A DNA stretch of 64,000 bases from CATQHW01 sp965215345 (GTDB lineage: Bacteria > Spirochaetota > Spirochaetia > SZUA-6 > Bin103), in assembly GCA_965215345.1 (NCBI GenBank), contig CBDCDL010000001.1:558001-622000 (forward strand). The letters run 5' to 3'. How positions within the stretch are numbered: the stretch's first letter is position 1; each line of letters starts with the position of its first letter. Positions 8,560 through 16,426 of this stretch are shown here, piece by piece. The notes under the pieces are model-generated. The model worked only from the letters and a program-made list of their open reading frames with translations. It did no database searches and had not been told where the DNA came from. A program made the position numbers and the translations under genes.

Positions 8560-9579
8560 ATGGCCACCACCGAGCAGGAGATCGTCGAGCGCTCGCGCGA
8601 GTTGTTCGACCGCGAGCTGCACTCCTTCGTGCCGGACCGCGTGTTCGACGCCCATTTCGAGATCTGGGACGCGCAGGCGACCATCGCCGGCGGCGTCGGA
8701 GTCACCATCCCCACCCGGTTCGAAGACGTGGCGCCCGGGTGCGAGCTGCTGCACCCCGGGCGGCAGGTGAAGGCGGCGTTCATCCCGTTCTCGTTCACTT
8801 CCGACCTTGTCGCTTCGGCCAATGCCTGGTCGTCCGAACAGGCGCGCCGCTCGGGCGGCACCTGCTGCAGCTACTTCTTCGCCAGGCCGGACGACGATCC
8901 GGAATGGGTGCGGTCCGAAGTGCGCCGGCTCGGCGCGATCGGGCTGAAGTCCTACCACACCTACGCGGCGCGCAAGCCGACCTGGGAGGCGGACATTCCC
9001 GAGTACCTGCCGGAGCCGCTGGTCAAGGTCGCCGACGAGGAGGGCTGGATCATCAACATGCACCTGGTGAAGGAGCGCGCGGTGGGCCATCCGTCCAACA
9101 TTCACTGGATCCGCCACTACTGCACGACGTATCCCGGCATCCGGCTGGTGTTATCGCACTCCGCGCGCGGGTTCCAGCCGGAGAACAACCTGGCCGGTCT
9201 CCCCGAGCTGACCGACCTGGACAACCTGTTCTTCGACACCAGCGTCAACTGCGAGCCGACCGCGCACCAGGCGATCATCCGCATCATGGGCCACGACCGC
9301 CTGCTGTACGGCAGCGACTACCCATGCAGCCACGTGCCGGGCCGCTACGTGGCCGCGGGCAGCTCCTTCGCGGTGCTTGAGGCCGACAACCCGATCTGGG
9401 GGGCGCGCGACGGCGCGGTGGTGCCGGCGCTGGTCGGGCTGGAGCACCTGCGCTCGCTGAAGTGGGCGTGCTGGGGCCTGGGGCTCGGCGACGCCGAGGT
9501 CGAGGACATCTTCTGGGGAAACGCCGACCGTCTGTTTCCGATCGCGGCGAATCCGGAGGACGCGCCGGTCACTCCTTGA
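8560..9579 (+). CDS. Amidohydrolase-2 family metal-dependent hydrolase
   Basis: A 339-residue TIM-barrel hydrolase of the ACMSD/amidohydrolase-2 type. The N-terminal metal site appears as FDAHFEIWD; later barrel-end residues are seen in INMHLVKE, LVLSHSARG and the final LLYGSDYP aspartate. The ATG at 8560 is preferred to an upstream ATG at 8464 because family-like sequence begins there. The substrate is unknown; members decarboxylate or hydrolyse small aromatic or lactone substrates. It is isolated from its convergent neighbour. Confidence 0.82.
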   Translation: MATTEQEIVERSRELFDRELHSFVPDRVFDAHFEIWDAQATIAGGVGVTIPTRFEDVAPGCELLHPGRQVKAAFIPFSFTSDLVASANAWSSEQARRSGGTCCSYFFARPDDDPEWVRSEVRRLGAIGLKSYHTYAARKPTWEADIPEYLPEPLVKVADEEGWIINMHLVKERAVGHPSNIHWIRHYCTTYPGIRLVLSHSARGFQPENNLAGLPELTDLDNLFFDTSVNCEPTAHQAIIRIMGHDRLLYGSDYPCSHVPGRYVAAGSSFAVLEADNPIWGARDGAVVPALVGLEHLRSLKWACWGLGLGDAEVEDIFWGNADRLFPIAANPEDAPVTP

Positions 9580-9619
9580 TCGATCCGATCGACACGCCCT
9601 TGGTGAGTACCGACTTCGA

Positions 9620-10699
9620 CTATTCGTCCGTGACCAGGCGGCGCTGCGCGGCGCGGGCGAACGACACGATCAGCGGGTCGGCCTTCTGTCGTTGCAGGAA
9701 CGCCTCCCGGTCGCCGATCCCCTGCCAGCGCTCCCGGATGATGACCTGCGCGACCGGGGCGCCGAGCGCGTCGCCGGGGCCCAGGCATACCAGCAGGTCG
9801 GGAGCGTACTCCCGGAGCGCGACCCGCACGCAGGCGGTGAAGTCGAAGGTCGATGTGACCTGCGTGCGCAGCGTGTACTCCGCAAGAGCGCCGGTGTCGG
9901 TGGCGAGCGGCGACCATTGGCGGCCGCGCCCGTCGATCAGCGGGACCTCGGGCGCGCGCCAGTCGACCGTGTCGGCGAGGGCTTCCACCGCGCGGCGTGC
10001 GTTGTCCGCAAGGAGCGGCGAATGAAAGGCCGCATGGCCGTGCAGATGCAGCGGGTAGGTGCGCTCGCCGGACTCGTGGCGCGGCAGCGCGGAGCGCAAC
10101 GCGCGGATACCGGCGTCGTCGCCCCAGAGGACGCGGTAGCCGCCATAGCGGATGGAATCTCCTGCCCGGTGCCCGGCCGCCCGCGCGTCGCGGAGCGCGG
10201 CGTCGACTCGCCGGACGAGAGCTTCGTCGGCCAGCCACCGATCGTCGGTGACCGGGTACACGATCTGACCGCCGATCAGCCCGTCACGGCCCATGCCGCT
10301 CATCGTCTCCACCACGCGCATGGTGTCCGCCAGCGTCAGCGCGCCGGCGCAGAACAGCGCCGAGTACCAGCCCAGGCTGTTGCCGGCCACGGCCACCACG
10401 TGGCAGCGCTCCCGCTCCACGCGCAGGAAGTCGGCGGCGGTGCAGGCAAGGATCAGCGGCGACACGTGCTCGCCCGCGCTGTGGGCGGCGGTCAGCCGCT
10501 CGGCGCCGTCGAGCGCCGACAGCGTCGGATCGCCGGCGTCGCCGCGGCGGGCGTCGGTCGCCCGCAGGACCGCCTGGAGCGCTTCCCGAGATGCGTCCGG
10601 CAGCGGCCGGGACAGGGAGCCCAGGTCGGCGGGTCCGTAACTGCCGCGGCCGGGGCAGATCACGACGACCCGCCTGCGCGTGCCGGCGCCGGTCGTCAC
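9620..10699 (-). CDS. FabD-like acyltransferase-fold protein
   Basis: A 359-residue protein resembling malonyl-CoA:ACP transacylases: VVICPGRGSYG at the N-terminus, a nucleophile elbow GNSLG with Ser108 inside VVAVAGNSLGWYSALFCAGA, and a candidate catalytic histidine at 226 in HGHAAFHSPLL. The GTG start at 10699 overlaps the stop of the E1 dehydrogenase (GTGA), so the two are translated together. It lies outside any fatty-acid synthesis cluster, which suggests a dedicated acyl transfer from an acyl-CoA made by the neighbour. The specificity-conferring GQGSQ and GHS motifs of classical FabD are altered (PGRGS, GNSLG). Confidence 0.75.
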   Translation of the reverse strand: MTTGAGTRRRVVVICPGRGSYGPADLGSLSRPLPDASREALQAVLRATDARRGDAGDPTLSALDGAERLTAAHSAGEHVSPLILACTAADFLRVERERCHVVAVAGNSLGWYSALFCAGALTLADTMRVVETMSGMGRDGLIGGQIVYPVTDDRWLADEALVRRVDAALRDARAAGHRAGDSIRYGGYRVLWGDDAGIRALRSALPRHESGERTYPLHLHGHAAFHSPLLADNARRAVEALADTVDWRAPEVPLIDGRGRQWSPLATDTGALAEYTLRTQVTSTFDFTACVRVALREYAPDLLVCLGPGDALGAPVAQVIIRERWQGIGDREAFLQRQKADPLIVSFARAAQRRLVTDE

Positions 10700-13041
10700 C
10701 GGGCTGCCGTCGCCGCGGTCTCGCCCCGGCCGGTCGCCGACTCGGCTGCCTCGGGCGCCGACGCCTGCCGCCGTTCCGGGCGGACCAGGTCGACCGCGCG
10801 GGCGACGATCCCGTCCGTGGACGGCAGGACGTGCTCGGCGGCCGGTCCCAGGGGAATGAAGGAATCCTCCCCGCAGTAGCGCCGGATCGCCGGCCGGGCC
10901 GGGGCGTCGGCGGTCGCATCGACGACGGCGGCCACCAGCCCTTCGCTCACGCCGCCGGTGGCGCGGCCCTCGTCGACGATCAGGATGCGTCCGCTGCTGA
11001 TCCCGTGCGTGACCACGGCATCCACGTCGATCGGCGCCAGCCAGCGCAGGTCGATCACCTCCGCGGCGATGCCGTGCCGCTCGGACAGGATGCGCGCCGC
11101 CTGCAGCGATCGCCAGAGGCCGTTGCTCCAGCTCACGATGGTCAGATCCGGATCGTCCGCGGCGTGGACGCGCGCCCGCCCGATCTCGACCGCATCGCCC
11201 GGCGGCGGATACCGGAACCGCCAGAGATCGTCGCCTTCCTCGTGCAGGTGGCGGGTCTGGTACAGGGCGATCGGCTCCAGGAACAGCACCACGCGTCCGT
11301 CGGTGACCGCCGCCGCCGTGGCAGTGCGCAGCATGCCCACGGCGTCGTCGCCGCGCGACGGGCTGGCGATGATCACGCCCGGCAGATCGCGCAGCGCGGC
11401 GATGCTGTTGTCGTTGTGGAAGTGTCCGCCGAATCCCCGCTGGTACGCCCAGCTCGCGATCCTGACCACCAGCGGGTTGCGGAAACCGCCCTGCGAAAAG
11501 AACGAGAGCGTCGCCGCCTCGCCCCTGATCTGATCCTGTGCGTTCTGGTAGTAGGCCAGATACTGGATCTCCGGGACCGGCAGCAGGCCGACGTGGGCGG
11601 CGCCCATGGCCAGCCCCAGGATCGACTGCTCGTCGAGCAGGGTGTTGAACACGCGCGCCGAGCCGGCCCGCTCGGCCAGCTTGGTGGTGACCCCGTAGAC
11701 GCCGCCGCGGCGGCCCACGTCCTCGCCGAACAGGACCATCTGCGGGTACTTGGCCATCAGGTCGAGCAGGCCCCAGTTCAACAGACGGCCGAAGTGGTGC
11801 GGTCCCTGCCGCTCCGGCAGTCGCCGTTCCGATCCGAACAGCGCGACGCGCTCCTTCGCGTGCTCGGCGCGCGCGGCCTCCCGCATCACCTGCAACGGAC
11901 GATGCACGGCGATGGGCTCTGCCACCTCGGCAGCGCTCGACAGGTGCGGCCGCCGCTCGGCCTCCCGCGCCGCCGCGCGCACCCGGTCGCCGATCTCCAG
12001 GTACGACCGCAGCAGCGCCCGCGCCGGAGCGAGGCCCAGCTCGACCGCGCGCAGGCTGTTGCCGAGCACGGGGTCGCGTGCCTCGGCCGCCCGAATCCGT
12101 TCGCGCGAGTGGTAGGCGAGCTCCAGATCCGCCCCGGCGTGGCCCAGCAGGCGCACCAGCTCCAGGTGCAGGAAGACCGGCGCGCGCTGGCGCCGGCACA
12201 CCTCCACCGCCGCCCGCGCCTGCCGGAAGGTGTCGATGATGTCGCAGCCGTCCGCCTTCAGGTAGGTGATGCGCGGGTAGGAGCGCCAGACCCGCTCAAC
12301 CCAGCCGGGCGGCGTCTGCACCGAGATGCCGACGCCGTTGTCCTCGCACACGAACAGGATCGGGACCGGCAGGTTCTGGTAGGCCGCCCAGGCGCCGGCG
12401 TTCATGCCGGCCAGCGCGGAGGCGTGGTTCAGGGTGCCGTCGCCGAAGGTGCAGACCACGATGGCGTCCTCCGGGAACGGCAGGGACCGTCCGAGCCCGA
12501 GCCGCTTGGCGCGCTCGATGGCGAAGGCGGTCCCCATGGCCTTGGGCACGTGCGAGGCGATCGTGCTGGTCTGCGGCGGCATCCACAGGGCCGTGCTGCC
12601 GAATACCTTGTGACGGCCGCCGGCGATCGGATCCTCGGAGCTGGCGCACAGGGACAGCAGCACGTCGAACACCGGGGTGTGGCCGGCGGCCTGCTTGGCA
12701 CGCTGCGCGAAGAAGCCGCCCGATCGATAGTGGACGAACGCCGGGTCGTCGGGGCGCAGGGCCGCGGCGAGCGCCGCGTTGCCCTCGTGGCCGGCGCTGC
12801 CGATCGTATAGAAGCCGGCGCCGCGGCTGCGCAGCCGGCGCGCCTCCAGGTCGAGATGGCGCGCTTGGTACTGGGACTCCAGAACGTCCAGATAGTCGAC
12901 GCGCCTCAGCCCCGAACGCCTGTCTACGAGATAGTCGTCGGACAGGGGCCGGCGTCCGCCGGCGCCGGCGTCATCCGCCGACCGGGACGAGAGGGCGTCG
13001 ATCACGGCCTGGTCGATGGCCTGGGCACGGTCTGAATCCAT
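10696..13041 (-). CDS. 2-oxo acid dehydrogenase E1, alpha and beta subunits fused
   Basis: Thiamine-diphosphate E1 component of a branched-chain 2-oxo acid or pyruvate-type dehydrogenase. The alpha half carries the ThDP motif GDGTLNHAS (residues 200-208) with a downstream asparagine in CEDNGVGIS; the beta half, from about residue 400, carries FGEDVGRRGGVYGVT and LDEQSILGLAMGAA. About 781 residues from the ATG at 13041; an ATG at 13137 is in frame but would run across the divergent manA start. No E2 or E3 gene is adjacent. Coupling to a FabD-like acyltransferase suggests the acyl product is passed on. Alpha-beta fused E1 proteins are known. Confidence 0.9.
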   Translation of the reverse strand: MDSDRAQAIDQAVIDALSSRSADDAGAGGRRPLSDDYLVDRRSGLRRVDYLDVLESQYQARHLDLEARRLRSRGAGFYTIGSAGHEGNAALAAALRPDDPAFVHYRSGGFFAQRAKQAAGHTPVFDVLLSLCASSEDPIAGGRHKVFGSTALWMPPQTSTIASHVPKAMGTAFAIERAKRLGLGRSLPFPEDAIVVCTFGDGTLNHASALAGMNAGAWAAYQNLPVPILFVCEDNGVGISVQTPPGWVERVWRSYPRITYLKADGCDIIDTFRQARAAVEVCRRQRAPVFLHLELVRLLGHAGADLELAYHSRERIRAAEARDPVLGNSLRAVELGLAPARALLRSYLEIGDRVRAAAREAERRPHLSSAAEVAEPIAVHRPLQVMREAARAEHAKERVALFGSERRLPERQGPHHFGRLLNWGLLDLMAKYPQMVLFGEDVGRRGGVYGVTTKLAERAGSARVFNTLLDEQSILGLAMGAAHVGLLPVPEIQYLAYYQNAQDQIRGEAATLSFFSQGGFRNPLVVRIASWAYQRGFGGHFHNDNSIAALRDLPGVIIASPSRGDDAVGMLRTATAAAVTDGRVVLFLEPIALYQTRHLHEEGDDLWRFRYPPPGDAVEIGRARVHAADDPDLTIVSWSNGLWRSLQAARILSERHGIAAEVIDLRWLAPIDVDAVVTHGISSGRILIVDEGRATGGVSEGLVAAVVDATADAPARPAIRRYCGEDSFIPLGPAAEHVLPSTDGIVARAVDLVRPERRQASAPEAAESATGRGETAATAAR

Positions 13042-13126
13042 GCGGGCGACGGTGAGGGTGGCGCAATCCCCGGACGGCGACAAGACGCCGGTGGCCTCCG
13101 GAGGCGGCGCCTTCGTACACTCCCGC

Positions 13127-14311
13127 ATGCTCGGCATCCTTCCCCTGGAGTGCCCGGTCCGGCACTACGACTGGGGCTCCCGCTCGGCGCTCGGCCGCCT
13201 GTTGAGCCGGCCCGCGAGCGGCCGGCCGGAGGCGGAGCTGTGGATGGGGGCGCACCCCACGGCTCCGTCGGTGGCGCGGGTCGGCGCCCGTCGGGTGGCG
13301 CTGGACCGTCTGATCGCCGAACATCCGACCGAAACGCTCGGCCGCGCCGCGCTGGACGGGCAAAACGCGACGCTGCCGTTTCTTTTCAAGGTCCTGGCGC
13401 TGGGAAAGCCCGTTTCGGTGCAGGCGCACCCTACCCGGGCGCGGGTCGTACGCGGTTTCGAAGCCGAGCAGCGGGCGGGCATTCCGCTCGACGCGCCGCG
13501 CCGCGCCTACCGGGACAGCGGACACAAGCCGGAGGTCATGGTGGCGCTGGAGCCGATGGTGGCCCTGTCGGGCATCCGGCCGCTTCAGGAGATCGAAGCT
13601 GCCCTGACCGCGGCCGGGGCTGGGGAACTGGCAGCGCTGGCGGCGCCGGCCGCAGGTCAGGACGCGGCCGGGGCGCTCCGGCGGCTGCTTCGCGCCACCC
13701 TGACGCTCGATGGAGCGGCGGGGGCCCGCCTGCATCGCCGTCTGGTCGACGGCGCGGCGCGGGACACGGCCGAAGGTGCGCTCCTCGCAGAGCTGGCCGA
13801 GCACTACCCGGGCGACCCGACGGTGATCGCAGCGCTGCTGCTCAACCGTGTCGAGCTCGAGCCGGGCGAGGCGCTGTACACCCCGCCGGGACGACTCCAT
13901 GCCCTTGTCAGCGGCGCCGGCATCGAGCTGATGGCCAACTCCGACAACGTGCTGCGCGCCGGGCTCACCAGCAAGCACGTGGACGCCGACGAGCTGCTGG
14001 CCGCGAGCGACCTGCGGCCGACGGCGCCCACGCGTGTCGTCGCGCGGACGGCGGGGCGGGCCGAGCGCGTCTATCCGACGCCGGCCGAGGAGTTCCAGCT
14101 ATCGGTCGTCGACCTGGCGGCCGGCGGCCGATTCACGCCACAGGGACCGGAGATCCTGCTGCTGCTGGGCGACGACGCGCACCTGCGCTGGCCGGGTGGG
14201 ACGCTCACGCTGCGGCGCGGCGACGCGGTGTTCGTCCCCGCGTCGGTGGCGGCGTACGAAGCACGGGGCACCGGCCGGCTGTACCGGGCGCGTGCCGGGT
14301 CCGGCATCTGA
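13127..14311 (+). CDS. manA: Mannose-6-phosphate isomerase, class I
   Basis: Zn-dependent cupin enzyme interconverting mannose-6-phosphate and fructose-6-phosphate. The 394-residue product shows the N-terminal YDWGS motif, zinc ligands in VSVQAHP, GHKPE with the metal-binding glutamate, and the active-site signature YTPPGRLHALVSGAGIELMANS. The ATG at 13127 is followed immediately by the conserved start of the family; the upstream in-frame extension is not family-like. It is divergent from the E1 gene with 85 bases between starts. Confidence 0.93.
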   Translation: MLGILPLECPVRHYDWGSRSALGRLLSRPASGRPEAELWMGAHPTAPSVARVGARRVALDRLIAEHPTETLGRAALDGQNATLPFLFKVLALGKPVSVQAHPTRARVVRGFEAEQRAGIPLDAPRRAYRDSGHKPEVMVALEPMVALSGIRPLQEIEAALTAAGAGELAALAAPAAGQDAAGALRRLLRATLTLDGAAGARLHRRLVDGAARDTAEGALLAELAEHYPGDPTVIAALLLNRVELEPGEALYTPPGRLHALVSGAGIELMANSDNVLRAGLTSKHVDADELLAASDLRPTAPTRVVARTAGRAERVYPTPAEEFQLSVVDLAAGGRFTPQGPEILLLLGDDAHLRWPGGTLTLRRGDAVFVPASVAAYEARGTGRLYRARAGSGI

Positions 14312-14377
14312 ATGGAGACGGCAGCTTGCCATCCCATATTCGTACAGACAGGTTATTTTTTACCAATCATTCAGAAA

Positions 14378-14430
14378 CGGAGGCTGTCATGTCCGATGCC
14401 TTGCCTGTCAGTGAGGTTCGCCCAGCGTAG
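14378..14430 (+). other. Shine-Dalgarno plus 13-codon frame, probable stub of a lost gene
   Basis: A strong CGGAGG sits 5 bases before an ATG at 14389, in an unusually AT-rich patch (14340-14375), but the frame closes after 13 codons (MSDALPVSEVRPA). This looks like the 5' end of a gene whose body has been removed, or a leader peptide. The rest of 14312-14489 holds nothing I can support. Confidence 0.25.
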
Positions 14431-14489
14431 CGATGTCTACGATCGACTTCGTCGTCGCTTGGAACGATAGGCGCTCCTGCAACCGATCA

Positions 14490-15488
14490 TCAGTTGCTGA
14501 AGTCGACCATCTCCACGTCGAAGATCAGGAAGGCGCGCGGCGGCACGGTGCCGGGTACGCCCATCGCGCCGTAGCCCAGGTCGGGCGGGATCAGCACGGT
14601 GCGTCGCCCGCCGCGGCGCATCTCCAGGAGCATCTCCTCGAGGCCCTGCACCACCGCGCCGATCGTGAACTCCATCGGCTCGAGGCCGGACGTCCCGAAC
14701 TGCGTGCCGTCCATCAGGCTGCCGGTGTAGCGCAGCAGCACCTTGGCCCCGAAGTCCGGCGTCGGCCCTTCGCCCTGGTCATGCACCACGTACTGCAGCC
14801 CGGACTCCGTGGCGATCGCGTCGGGATAGCGCCGGCGGAACTCCGCGCGCATCTCCTCGTCGCGCTGCAGGACCCGGCGCAGCAACTCCTCGGCCACCTG
14901 CGAGCGCAACTCGGAGAACCGCTGGCCGTCCATGCGGTAGGCGCGCGCTTCGGACCCCACACGCACGATGCGGACCCGCTTCAGGGTCTGGCCGCGCCGC
15001 AGCGTGTCGAGCACGTCCTGCCCGTCCACCACCTCCCCGAACACCGGATACACGTTGTCCAGCTCCGGGGCCGCGCGTCTGGTGATCACGAAGCGGCTGC
15101 TGCCGGTGTGCGGCCCCTCGGTGAGGAGCGACACGACGCCGGGCCGGTCGTGGCGCAGCTCCGGGTGGAACTGATCGGGAACATCCCAGTCGAGCAGACC
15201 GCGCCGGCGTGCATCGCCGGCCATGACGAGCTGTTCGGTGGCGATCTCCACGATCGATCCGTCGTAGAACCGATCAGGCCAGAGCACGCCCTCGGCGAGT
15301 CCCACGAACGCGGCGACCGGGAGCGGCGCCCGCTCTTCGTGGAGGCGCACCAGGATGCGCCCATTGTCGGTGACAAGGCGCGCGTACAGACCGTCTTCCA
15401 GGCCGCCGCACGCCGCCAGCAGCAAGGCCGCGGCGCCGGCCAGCGCAGCGCGGCACCAGCCTGCGGAAGCGGTCACGCCTCGTCCCAT
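14490..15488 (-). CDS. Lipoprotein peptidyl-prolyl isomerase: cyclophilin-like domain fused to FKBP domain
   Basis: The N-terminus is a lipoprotein signal ending LLLAAC. A cyclophilin-like domain follows (VRLHEERAPLPVAAFVGLAEG, FYDGSIV, SSRFVITRRAAPELDN, VFGEVVDGQDVLD), then a helical linker, then an FKBP domain (GAKVLLRYTGSLMDGTQFGTS, VVQGLEEMLLEMRRGG, IPPDLGYG) to the end. It would act as an outer-membrane or periplasmic folding catalyst. The start may be ATG 15488 or GTG 15476; both leave an acceptable signal peptide, and both lie inside a remnant of another gene. The cyclophilin part lacks the standard FHRVI and GFMxQGGD sequences, so it may be catalytically weak. Confidence 0.85.
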   Translation of the reverse strand: MGRGVTASAGWCRAALAGAAALLLAACGGLEDGLYARLVTDNGRILVRLHEERAPLPVAAFVGLAEGVLWPDRFYDGSIVEIATEQLVMAGDARRRGLLDWDVPDQFHPELRHDRPGVVSLLTEGPHTGSSRFVITRRAAPELDNVYPVFGEVVDGQDVLDTLRRGQTLKRVRIVRVGSEARAYRMDGQRFSELRSQVAEELLRRVLQRDEEMRAEFRRRYPDAIATESGLQYVVHDQGEGPTPDFGAKVLLRYTGSLMDGTQFGTSGLEPMEFTIGAVVQGLEEMLLEMRRGGRRTVLIPPDLGYGAMGVPGTVPPRAFLIFDVEMVDFSN

Positions 15489-15591
15489 TCCTTCTGCATG
15501 TCGATCACCAGCAGGGCGCATCGGTCGGCGCCGGGAACTCGGCGCGGGTGGTGAGCACCTCGATTCCGTTGACCAGCTTCACGTCGCCCAT
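15473..15591 (-). pseudogene. N-terminal remnant of an isochorismatase-family cysteine hydrolase
   Basis: From the ATG at 15591 the frame reads MGDVKLVNGIEVLTTRAEF, then after a one-base shift ALLVIDMQKEW, and stops at 15473. The VNGIEVLTT plus ALLVIDMQ order is the start of many isochorismatase-like hydrolases, whose aspartate in VIDMQ is catalytic. Only about 35 of roughly 220 residues survive. The lipoprotein isomerase gene now begins inside it, so its promoter or ribosome-binding context may be inherited from the dead gene. Confidence 0.6.
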
Positions 15592-15652
15592 CGAGCGTGG
15601 CAGCGCCGCACGTGTCGATCAAGCCGGCGCCGAGCCGGTATGCTCCGCCACC

Positions 15653-16426
15653 GTGAACCAACTGGAAAAGATCCGCGACACATGGGCCCGTGGCGAGGTG
15701 TGCCTGGGCACCAACGTGACTCTCACCGACTCGACGGTGATCGAGCTGCTGGGCGAGGTCGGCTTCGACATCGTCTGGATCGACATGGAGCACTCCGCGA
15801 TGACGCTCGATCACTGCCTGAATCACGTCCGCACCTGCCGCGGCGTGGGCCTGGCGCCGTTCATCCGCGTGCCGTCCAACGACCCGGTGGTGGTCAAGCC
15901 GTTCCTGGAGATGCACCCGGCCGGCATCATCATGCCGCGCATCTCCAACGTGGCGGACGCCGAGCAGGCGGTGCGGACGTGCCGCTATCCGCCGCGCGGC
16001 GTGCGCGGCTTCGGCCCGATCCGCGGCGTGCGCTTCGGCGCGCGCGATACCGGGGACTACCTGGCCAACGTCGACGCCGAGATCCTGGTCATCCTGCAGA
16101 TCGAGCACATCGACGCCGTGAACCAGATCGACGAGATCCTGCGGATCCCCGGCGTGGACAGCATCGTCCCCGGCCCCATGGACCTGTCCGGCACGATGGG
16201 CCTGCTGGGACAGCCGGGGCATCCCGACGTGGTCGCCGCCATCCAGCGGATGCTGGACGCGGCGCGCGCCGCGGGCGTGCCGATGGGACAGTCGATCGGC
16301 CCCGATCCCGAGGCGCTTCGCCACTGGATCGACGGCGGCGTCTCCTGGCTCTGCTCGGGCGGCGACTGGCACCTGCTGTACCCGGCGGCCAGGGAGCTGC
16401 GCGAGCTCATGTCGTCGATGACGTGA
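15653..16426 (+). CDS. HpcH/HpaI-family aldolase
   Basis: A 257-residue class II pyruvate aldolase of the 4-hydroxy-2-oxo-heptanedioate aldolase group, which cleaves 4-hydroxy-2-oxo acids to pyruvate and an aldehyde. Family landmarks include GFDIVWIDMEHSAMT near the start, FIRVPSNDPVVVKPFLEMHPAGIIMP, and VILQIEH with a metal-ligand glutamate. The GTG at 15653 is chosen because the family sequence begins NQLEKIRDTW. Its stop overlaps the GTG of the next gene (GTGA). Confidence 0.9.
   Translation: MNQLEKIRDTWARGEVCLGTNVTLTDSTVIELLGEVGFDIVWIDMEHSAMTLDHCLNHVRTCRGVGLAPFIRVPSNDPVVVKPFLEMHPAGIIMPRISNVADAEQAVRTCRYPPRGVRGFGPIRGVRFGARDTGDYLANVDAEILVILQIEHIDAVNQIDEILRIPGVDSIVPGPMDLSGTMGLLGQPGHPDVVAAIQRMLDAARAAGVPMGQSIGPDPEALRHWIDGGVSWLCSGGDWHLLYPAARELRELMSSMT

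Noticed and set aside
9620..12199. Very long open frame (859 codons) across the acyltransferase and the E1 gene on the minus strand
   Set aside because: Only the last 359 codons look like protein; the earlier part is the E1 gene read in the wrong frame, with Arg/Gly/Ala-rich composition.
10591..13035. 814-codon plus-strand frame
   Set aside because: Antisense of the E1 dehydrogenase. Long open frames on the opposite strand are expected at this GC content.
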